Shown here piece after piece: positions 6,777 to 11,741 of a DNA stretch of 11,741 bases. This stretch comes from an uncultured Nitrospira sp. (GTDB lineage: Bacteria; Nitrospirota; Nitrospiria; Nitrospirales; UBA8639). The DNA lies in assembly GCA_902500695.1 (NCBI GenBank), contig CABVRQ010000103.1, positions 1-11,741 of the forward strand. The letters run 5' to 3'. The stretch's first letter is position 1, and the number at the start of each line of letters is the position of its first letter. The translations under genes and the position numbers were made by a program. The notes beneath the pieces are model-generated. The model made no database searches and was not told the origin of the DNA. It saw only the letters and a program-made list of their open reading frames with translations.

Positions 6777-7613
6777 CTATACTTTTTGCACTTCGAAATA
6801 CAGAAGCGCGTGGTCGGAATATTTCCTGGTCCACGCATCTCGTTTCTCAGGAGTCGTTTCTTGTGGCCAACCGCGAATATCGATCTGAGCCGACCCAAAC
6901 GCCTTAAACTGCAAATGGTCCGCTGCCACGACGTGATCGAGATTCCCAGGTGAATAGGAGGACTTCGAACCCGGCCAATAGGTTTCCGAATAGGACTTGG
7001 CAAGCACCTCCATCTTCCGGTTTTTTACTCGTTTTTTTAGTCGTTGAATTTCTTCGTCTGCACTGACATCCTTCGTACTAAACGTCAGATTCATCCCCAT
7101 CGTGTTGAGATCACCTAGAAAGACATAATTCGCTTGGCCTCCGCTACCACAGGCCCTATCCAGGACTTTTCGCAATTTGAGCGCCCGTTCGGTCTGGTCA
7201 TCCCGCAAGCCGAATCCTCGAGGTTCGGTCAGACTTTTTAAATGCAAAAACAACAGGGGATAGGCTTTCCCATCCACTTGAATCGTCAGCAAGGAACCAG
7301 GGCGAAGAACCGACACACCGGATTTAAATTCCAGCCGTTGAGTATAAAAACTCGAGAAGGTTCGCTTTACGCCTATCAGAATTTCCTGAGTTTGAGGCCC
7401 TTCCGTAATATGGAACTGGTAGTTCGGCATCACGGTCACGATGGTGTCGTACACCGTCGAACCTACGACTTCATACACCGCAACCACATCGGCATTTTGT
7501 TGAGCCAGATATTCGATAATGGGTTCAACCGGTTTTTTCGGCTTGGCCTTATTTTTGGGCATCGCTCCGAAATGCTCCACATTCCAAGACGCAACGGAAA
7601 ATGCTTTGGCCAT
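6777..7613 (-). CDS. Endonuclease/exonuclease/phosphatase family protein
   Basis: The 278-residue protein spans one complete EEP domain (the DNase I/exonuclease III/Mg-dependent phosphodiesterase fold). The family's active-site signatures appear in order: SWNVEHFG (Asn11), VVAVYEV (Glu48, the metal ligand), LFLHLKS (His124), FLGDLNTMG (Asp168 and Asn170), NLDHVV (Asp226, His227) and YSDHALLYFEV (Asp267, His268, the general-base pair). All key residues are present, so a metal-dependent phosphodiesterase or nuclease activity is expected; the substrate cannot be read from the sequence. No signal peptide is seen, so it should be cytoplasmic. Of two tandem ATGs (7616 and 7613), the second is preferred because AGGAGG at 7619-7624 is 5 nt from it and only 2 nt from the first. 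The longer frame to 7676 would place this site inside the gene. It may be transcribed alone, 147 nt after the lipoprotein gene. Confidence 0.85.
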   Translation of the reverse strand: MAKAFSVASWNVEHFGAMPKNKAKPKKPVEPIIEYLAQQNADVVAVYEVVGSTVYDTIVTVMPNYQFHITEGPQTQEILIGVKRTFSSFYTQRLEFKSGVSVLRPGSLLTIQVDGKAYPLLFLHLKSLTEPRGFGLRDDQTERALKLRKVLDRACGSGGQANYVFLGDLNTMGMNLTFSTKDVSADEEIQRLKKRVKNRKMEVLAKSYSETYWPGSKSSYSPGNLDHVVAADHLQFKAFGSAQIDIRGWPQETTPEKRDAWTRKYSDHALLYFEVQKV

Positions 7614-7760
7614 CATCCCCTCCTTGGTGACGTGTGAAAGATCATGGAATCCCCACGTTTCGGCAGGTTGTACCATAGGCGCAGAAAGAGGGAAAGGTTA
7701 TTTGACTTGAATCACAATTGGATCATTGCCTGGAATTTATCTCGGACGTTCTGACACGGA

Positions 7761-8660
7761 TCATGGTTTTATTACTTTTTCGACTATCTGGTCAGCGATG
7801 AGTCGATACCCTTCTCGCAATTTCTCCTTTAACAACCGGGCGTCATACTCTGCCCACTGTTCGAAAGGATATTCTCCTTGTTCAATCTCAATCAGTTGTT
7901 TGGCAACCACTCGATGTCGGTGATCAAAGAATATGACTCGGACGTTCCACACCAAGGCCAGGTCATCGCCATTAAAACGCGTACTGGAAAATAACCTTAC
8001 TTGAATAGATTCCATTTTCAGGAAGGCCGTGAACGGTTGACCTTCCTCCCCAAAGGCAACCGAACTATGTCGAACGGTTTGCAATGGGGCCTCATCAGAA
8101 AGAGGGGAATGCCTAGAGCCTCCTTCAGTCCTGGTCGTTAATGCCTTCCACACTCCCTGAATCACGTGCTCACGAGCAATAAGAATTTCGGTTGGATGCA
8201 GGGATGACATCAACGGAGTTAACAGGCCGACGGTCGCCCCAATACTTAAACCGGTCGCAATGCCTCCTCCACATAAAATGAGTAGAATGAGCGCTTCGGC
8301 GCCAGCAGCATTGCCTGAATGACTGTAGTCCCTGCCAGCGCTTTCCGAACCACCCCAGCAGAAGATTTGCCCGGCTTCAATTCCTGAGAGGGCCCCAAAC
8401 CACACGCCCCGAACCATTTGAAAAAGAATGCCGGTATCCGAAGCTGGGTTCGAGACATCCTGAAGCAGGATCGCTTCCTCGACTGAAGGCATTGCATCGA
8501 CTAATCCAATATTTTTTCGATTAAATGAGTCTTCCTTCACCAAGAGGGTAAAGCGTGACACGATGGTCGTCTTGTGAGAAGCACAGCCCGGTAATCCCAA
8601 AACCAGGGAAACACAGAGGAAGAAGGTGATCCCCGTGAAGCCCATGAATGGCTTACCCAT
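7761..8660 (-). CDS. Lipoprotein with glycine-rich hydrophobic core, unknown function
   Basis: A 299-residue protein with a lipoprotein signal: MGKPFMGFTGITFFLCVSLV, then LGLPG and Cys26, giving the lipobox GLPGC. A second in-frame ATG at codon 6 would still keep the signal, and neither start has a clear Shine-Dalgarno sequence. Residues about 120-152 are strongly hydrophobic and glycine-rich (EALILLILCGGGIATGLSIG, then ATVGLLTPL), like a glycine-zipper membrane hairpin. The C-terminal part alternates beta-like stretches (LVWNVRVIFFDHRHRVVAKQ) and ends in a charged helix (RLLKEKLREGYRLIADQIVE). It probably sits in the outer or inner membrane facing the periplasm. Its start is 4 nt after the stop of the CopD-like gene, so the two are almost certainly one operon. 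I recognise no named family. Confidence 0.78.
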   Translation of the reverse strand: MGKPFMGFTGITFFLCVSLVLGLPGCASHKTTIVSRFTLLVKEDSFNRKNIGLVDAMPSVEEAILLQDVSNPASDTGILFQMVRGVWFGALSGIEAGQIFCWGGSESAGRDYSHSGNAAGAEALILLILCGGGIATGLSIGATVGLLTPLMSSLHPTEILIAREHVIQGVWKALTTRTEGGSRHSPLSDEAPLQTVRHSSVAFGEEGQPFTAFLKMESIQVRLFSSTRFNGDDLALVWNVRVIFFDHRHRVVAKQLIEIEQGEYPFEQWAEYDARLLKEKLREGYRLIADQIVEKVIKP

Positions 8661-8664
8661 GAAA

Positions 8665-9144
8665 TTAGAGCGAGGTTAAATACGCCGCAATAAACAAAAC
8701 GGCCAGGCTCAGACCTAAAATGGTTCGTTGCATCCAGACCACTTTACCGGAAAACATGAGTGGCTGCGCCTCCTGCTGTTTGCCTTTCACCGAAGCGCCA
8801 TAGGGATCGACAATCAGATCATGAACAAAGATGAGCCCTCCCACGATCGCGAAGACAAAGAGTTTGAGCATCATGATGAGGCCCCAGCCTGTTTCAATCC
8901 GCGCCGACCCGCTTTCATCCAGCAACTGGGACGCTCCGGTAAAGATCAACACCATGAGACTCACCCATCCCACCATTTTAAATCGTTGCCCCACTTTTTT
9001 GACCATCTCAAGAGCTTCCGTTGAAGGCGTCTTGGCTTTGCCTTCGGTCAAACTTGGTCTGACCACGAGCTGAACAAACATCCAGCCACCGATGAAGGTA
9101 ATAGCCGCTAATAAATGAATCCACGTGACGACATAGGCCGGCAT
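8665..9144 (-). CDS. CopD-like four-helix integral membrane protein
   Basis: At 159 residues this is nearly all membrane: spans at about 5-27 (VTWIHLLAAITFIGGWMFVQ), 57-73 (MVGWVSLMVLIFTGASQ), 88-110 and 138-156. The opening WIHLLA with His10 and the RP motif at the end of span 1, together with a second intramembrane His108 at the end of span 3 (GLIFVHDL), is the pattern of the CopD/HemJ-like superfamily, where such His residues are candidates for haem or metal binding. Copper import itself cannot be inferred, and no CopC-like gene is adjacent. The start is firm: GTAGGAGA at 9151-9158 lies about 6 nt before the ATG at 9144. It is the first gene of an operon with the lipoprotein at 7761-8660. 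The promoter must be in 9145-9296, shared with the divergent methyltransferase gene. Confidence 0.8.
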   Translation of the reverse strand: MPAYVVTWIHLLAAITFIGGWMFVQLVVRPSLTEGKAKTPSTEALEMVKKVGQRFKMVGWVSLMVLIFTGASQLLDESGSARIETGWGLIMMLKLFVFAIVGGLIFVHDLIVDPYGASVKGKQQEAQPLMFSGKVVWMQRTILGLSLAVLFIAAYLTSL

Positions 9145-9182
9145 ATATTCTCTCCTACAAATTTATGATTCATGGCCAAAAC

Positions 9183-9255
9183 CCTGTCATGATACCCACT
9201 GGAACGGCGAAAGACTACTGGAGAAACTGTCCTACTTCTTTCATCCCATGACAGG
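9183..9255. promoter_or_regulatory. Inverted repeat in the divergent promoter region
   Basis: CCTGTCATG at 9183-9191 and CATGACAGG at 9247-9255 are perfect 9-bp inverted copies, 55 nt apart, in the 152-nt gap between two divergent genes. They could be paired operator half-sites or chance. A TAAGAT -10-like hexamer follows the right copy, in front of the methyltransferase gene at 9297. Confidence 0.3.
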
Positions 9256-9296
9256 AATAAGATATGGTTCCTTCAACAGCCTTGAGAGGTGATGCA

Positions 9297-9977
9297 ATGA
9301 AGAATCGAATTCCCTTATTCCCACATCTTTCCAAAATATTTGTCCTGGGTCTTCTGAGTCCGTTCGTCCTTGGTGGATTCATAGCCATTGACTCCTCCTG
9401 GGGAGCTGAAGCAGACAAGGAGCGGTGGAATCAAAAATATGAAACCGGGAACTATCTATTCGGACGTGACCCCATCCAGTTTTTAACGGACCATGTCGAC
9501 CTTCTATCCAAGGGGACGGCCCTGGACCTGGCCATGGGTGAAGGACGCAACGGCGTCTTTTTAGCCACGAAAGGCTTTCAGGTCACCGGTGTCGATATTT
9601 CGGAGGCAGGCTTCAAAAAAGCTCAGGCCCTGGCTTCCGAAAAAGGCGTGACATTAACCACCGTGGTCGCTGACCTGGAACAATACACCCTTCCTCCCAA
9701 TACGTTTGATCTCATCATCTGCACCTATTACTTGCAGCGGGACCTCTTTCCAAAAATTGCGATGGCGCTGAAACCAGGCGGGATGGTCCTGATCGAAACC
9801 TATACGGTTGATCATTTGCAATACCGGCCAACATTTAACAGAACCTTCCTCTTGGAGCGGAATGAATTATTGACCTTACTCCCAGGGTTGCATGTGGTGC
9901 GATACCAGGAAGTCGATACAGGACAGGAGGCCTTCGCCAGCATCCTGGCTCAAAAGCCTGCACCGGCCACAAAATAA
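9297..9977 (+). CDS. Class I SAM-dependent methyltransferase with N-terminal signal peptide
   Basis: The 226-residue product starts with what looks like an export signal: MKNR, then a hydrophobic run of about 20 residues (IFVLGLLSPFVLGGFIAI) and a possible cleavage site after AEA at residue 39. Residues 40-220 are a complete class I methyltransferase domain: an N-terminal ERWNQKYETGNYLFGRDP helix-loop as in TehB-like and thiopurine-type enzymes, motif I LDLAMGEGRNG (76-86), GVDIS with the acidic ribose ligand Asp100, Asp126 (VVADLEQY), FDLIICTYYL, and LKPGGMVLIETY. The domain is of normal length and lacks no motif. The start at 9297 is preferred over the upstream frame start at 9264 because GAGAGGTG at 9284-9291 is 5 nt away and the shorter form begins at the signal peptide. 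The substrate is unknown. If truly exported it would need SAM outside the cytoplasm, so an uncleaved membrane anchor is an alternative. Confidence 0.82.
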   Translation: MKNRIPLFPHLSKIFVLGLLSPFVLGGFIAIDSSWGAEADKERWNQKYETGNYLFGRDPIQFLTDHVDLLSKGTALDLAMGEGRNGVFLATKGFQVTGVDISEAGFKKAQALASEKGVTLTTVVADLEQYTLPPNTFDLIICTYYLQRDLFPKIAMALKPGGMVLIETYTVDHLQYRPTFNRTFLLERNELLTLLPGLHVVRYQEVDTGQEAFASILAQKPAPATK

Positions 9978-10024
9978 TCATTGCTGGGACTTTGATTTCT
10001 CCTTCGCCTTCTGTAAGGAAAGGA

Positions 10025-10114
10025 ATGGTTGCAGCCTTTTGGATCGATGGGGTACTCTGGCACCTTCGTTTTCGCCTGTACATGATGAATAGAACCGGCA
10101 CCAAACCCTCATGA
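10025..10114 (+). CDS. 29-codon upstream ORF coupled to the next gene
   Basis: This short frame has a better ribosome-binding site than the gene it precedes: AAGGA at 10015-10019, 5 nt before the ATG. It encodes 29 residues, starting MVAAFWIDGVLWHLRF, aromatic and hydrophobic, and ending in a basic/polar NRTGTKPS. Its TGA (10112-10114) overlaps the ATG of the methyltransferase gene (10111-10113) as ATGA, the classic arrangement for translational coupling and re-initiation. The peptide matches nothing I know; it may only deliver ribosomes to the downstream start, or be a leader or small functional peptide. A chance frame is possible, but the ribosome-binding site and exact overlap together argue against it. 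Confidence 0.45.
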   Translation: MVAAFWIDGVLWHLRFRLYMMNRTGTKPS

Positions 10115-11628
10115 CCGAAACCACCGCCTCTCAACCGACTGCCGAAACCTGGGCCGGCGTGAGCCCCCAAATTTTGGAGGGAGACATCCTCAATCAACGG
10201 GCCTGGCGGATGCCGGACATTGTGATTTACCAGCATGCCACCGAGGAATGGTGGGTGGCCCCGCTTGATGAAGAGTTACCCCTGATTCGGCTCAATCGCA
10301 TGGGTGCAGCCCTGCTCGGCGCGATGGATGGACGTATGACCATTGGCGCTCTGCTCAACCAATATGGGAAATGGGTCTGCAGTCCGAACCAACACAACGG
10401 CCGCTGGCATATAGAACGGTGGGCCCAACCCCGATTTTCCTTAGCCTATTACGGGACCGAACCGCCTAGCGGACATAGCGCGGAGGCGAAATGGGATTTG
10501 TTGCTGCAAAAGGTGCGGGAAGGGTGGCATCAAAACGTCCAGGCTGAAACTGAAGATCATCTGTCCAAATTTCACGTTCAGGGCATTCAAGGGCCCCATG
10601 GGCATTTTGAAATTATCGAAACCACAGTCTCGCATTTATTTCGCGAACCCTGTGAAGCCATGAACGGGACAACCTATGGGCGGCTACTCGGCAAAACTCT
10701 GCGGCAAATGGGCTGGCTCTCTCCCAAGCCCAAACGCATTGTGGAAGTGGGCGCCGGCCTCGGGTATGTCTCGAAGGAACTGGCGGGAGAACTCTCGGCT
10801 GAAGAGCGGAAGGACATCCAGTACACCTTTCTCGATCTGACCGGCCCGTTCCTGGGATCCCAAACGTCGCTGGCGCGACAAGCAGGGTGGGCGGCGACGG
10901 CCATTCAGGCCAATGCCGAACGAATGCCCTTGGCAGACCGTTCCGTTGATTTGTTGATCGACAATGAAAATCTCGCCGACATGACGCCAATCCAATTTAC
11001 CGGGGACGAACTCCTCACATTTAAAGGGGAGAATCCCGTGCATGAGGAAGCCCTGGATTTGATCCGGCGCATGCGCCTGCCACTCAAGCCACCCTTTCCC
11101 GACGAAATCATTTTCAATTACGGCGCCATTCAATTTTTACAGGAGATCTGGCGGGTGCTGAAGCCGGGCGGGCGGGCCATCCTGGTTGAATTCGGGATTG
11201 AAGATGATTGGCCTTCCCCGGTTAGATTGCCCGGTCACACTGAATATGAAGTGCAATTCAGTCATCTTCGTCATGTTGCTAAATGGCTGGGTTTCCGCGA
11301 ACAATATTGCACATTGCCACAATTGCTCGGCATGAAACGGGACATTAACGTCTTATGTACCGGCGCGGCCTATACCCTGCGGCGATTTTGCCGTGAATTG
11401 GAGAAGCCTTTCTCCGTTCGGGCCTACACCGAAAAAGAATTGGGCACGGCACTTGGCGCCCTTCTCCCCAAACTCACCGGCCTGCACTACCATAACGTCT
11501 TGGACCCTGCCTGGTTCGGTCTGTGGGATTTTAAAGTTCTGTTGGTCGAAAAGCCCGGCGGCATGAGCATCGGGCAACAACCGGCCTTCAAAGAATCCGG
11601 TGGCTTCCGCTGGTACACCCAGCGATAA
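10111..11628 (+). CDS. Methyltransferase-domain protein with PqqD-like N-terminal segment
   Basis: A 505-residue soluble protein. Residues about 36-88 look like a PqqD-type domain: a beta-rich start (DIVIYQHATEEWWVAPLDEE) and then LIRLNRMGAALLGAMDGRMT with IGALLNQYG, matching the family's 'L-N-x-x-G-x-x-[IL]-x-x-x-[LM]-D-G-x-x-[TS]' pattern. A class I SAM-binding domain follows: motif I IVEVGAGLGYVSKEL (210-224), FLDLTGP, MPLADRSVDLLIDNENLADM (272-291) and WRVLKPGGRAILVEFG (347-362). Between the last two is an unusual insertion of about 50 residues (292-345). A further 140-residue C-terminal part is unassigned. The ATG at 10111 has no Shine-Dalgarno sequence and an in-frame stop lies 7 codons upstream, so the start is probably served by coupling to the 29-codon ORF. 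PqqD-like domains bind peptides in RiPP pathways, but no precursor or radical SAM enzyme is visible, so a peptide substrate is speculative. Confidence 0.78.
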   Translation: MTETTASQPTAETWAGVSPQILEGDILNQRAWRMPDIVIYQHATEEWWVAPLDEELPLIRLNRMGAALLGAMDGRMTIGALLNQYGKWVCSPNQHNGRWHIERWAQPRFSLAYYGTEPPSGHSAEAKWDLLLQKVREGWHQNVQAETEDHLSKFHVQGIQGPHGHFEIIETTVSHLFREPCEAMNGTTYGRLLGKTLRQMGWLSPKPKRIVEVGAGLGYVSKELAGELSAEERKDIQYTFLDLTGPFLGSQTSLARQAGWAATAIQANAERMPLADRSVDLLIDNENLADMTPIQFTGDELLTFKGENPVHEEALDLIRRMRLPLKPPFPDEIIFNYGAIQFLQEIWRVLKPGGRAILVEFGIEDDWPSPVRLPGHTEYEVQFSHLRHVAKWLGFREQYCTLPQLLGMKRDINVLCTGAAYTLRRFCRELEKPFSVRAYTEKELGTALGALLPKLTGLHYHNVLDPAWFGLWDFKVLLVEKPGGMSIGQQPAFKESGGFRWYTQR

Positions 11629-11646
11629 GATCCATCTCCACCCCTC

Positions 11647-11741
11647 TCATTCCAAGTTTTTCAATTTTACGGCCTTGTCAACCAGTATCCCTTCGCGGAG
11701 ACCAAAGTCGCTGACCAGACACGTGTCAAAGCCGAAGGTCT
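11647..11741 (-). CDS. Ppx/GppA phosphatase family protein, C-terminal fragment
   Basis: Only the last 30 codons of this gene are in the window, ending at a TGA at 11647-11649; the rest continues past the right edge. The visible translation TFGFDTCLVSDFGLREGILV, then DKAVKLKNLE, contains the VSDxGLREGxLxD signature that closes the actin-like phosphatase domain of exopolyphosphatase/guanosine pentaphosphatase (Ppx/GppA) proteins. Members made only of that domain, around 300 residues, end shortly after it, as here. Such enzymes hydrolyse polyphosphate or pppGpp. The gene is convergent with the methyltransferase gene, with 18 nt between their stops and no hairpin terminator visible. Which of the two activities it has cannot be told from this piece. 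Confidence 0.75.
   Translation of the reverse strand, partial: TFGFDTCLVSDFGLREGILVDKAVKLKNLE

Noticed and set aside
9835..10236. A 133-codon minus-strand frame across the end of one methyltransferase gene and the start of the next
   Set aside because: It overlaps two well-supported genes, has no ribosome-binding site and an unnatural composition.
1..11741. CRISPR arrays, insertion sequences with transposase genes, or phage genes
   Set aside because: No regularly spaced direct repeats, transposase motifs or phage structural motifs were seen in any frame.

Overview
The window looks like chromosomal DNA of a Gram-negative, environmental bacterium. Two lipobox-bearing lipoproteins, three further proteins with export signals or membrane segments, a remnant of a PEP-CTERM sorting tail, and an ECF-type sigma factor paired with a DUF4384-type membrane regulator all fit that. 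This mix is familiar from Nitrospirota (Nitrospira-like) genomes, but the lineage is only an inference: no rRNA or universal marker gene is present.

Positions 1-4494 are an accessory, gene-poor stretch rich in remnants. It starts with strong RNA hairpins and a 24-nt sequence resembling the 3' end of a serine tRNA including CCA. Next come a small secreted Gln/Arg-rich protein (597-917, +), the C-terminal copper-binding end of a multicopper oxidase whose upstream part is missing (1223-1510, -), an unrecognised AT-rich cytoplasmic protein (1679-2398, +), an orphan PEP-CTERM tail (2658-2741, -) next to an imperfect inverted repeat, and an intact lipoprotein with a concanavalin A-like (LamG/DUF1080-like) fold (2831-3568, -). 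A possible broken membrane-protein gene lies at 4086-4334 (+).

Positions 4495-9144 are conserved-looking genes, all on the minus strand. A small sigma-70 factor (5973-6524) overlaps by 1 nt its presumed anti-sigma partner, a single-pass membrane protein with a C-terminal DUF4384-like domain (4495-5973). Upstream are an endonuclease/exonuclease/phosphatase family enzyme with a full catalytic set (6777-7613), a lipoprotein with a glycine-rich hydrophobic middle (7761-8660), and a four-helix CopD-like membrane protein (8665-9144). The last two are 4 nt apart and probably form an operon.

Positions 9145-11741 hold a divergent promoter region and two plus-strand methyltransferase genes. The first (9297-9977) has an apparent signal peptide ahead of a class I SAM-binding fold, which is unusual. 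The second (10111-11628) has a PqqD-like segment before its methyltransferase domain. Its start lacks a Shine-Dalgarno sequence but overlaps (ATGA) the stop of a 29-codon upstream ORF that has a good one, suggesting translational coupling. The right edge carries the last 30 codons of a Ppx/GppA phosphatase gene on the minus strand, convergent with it.
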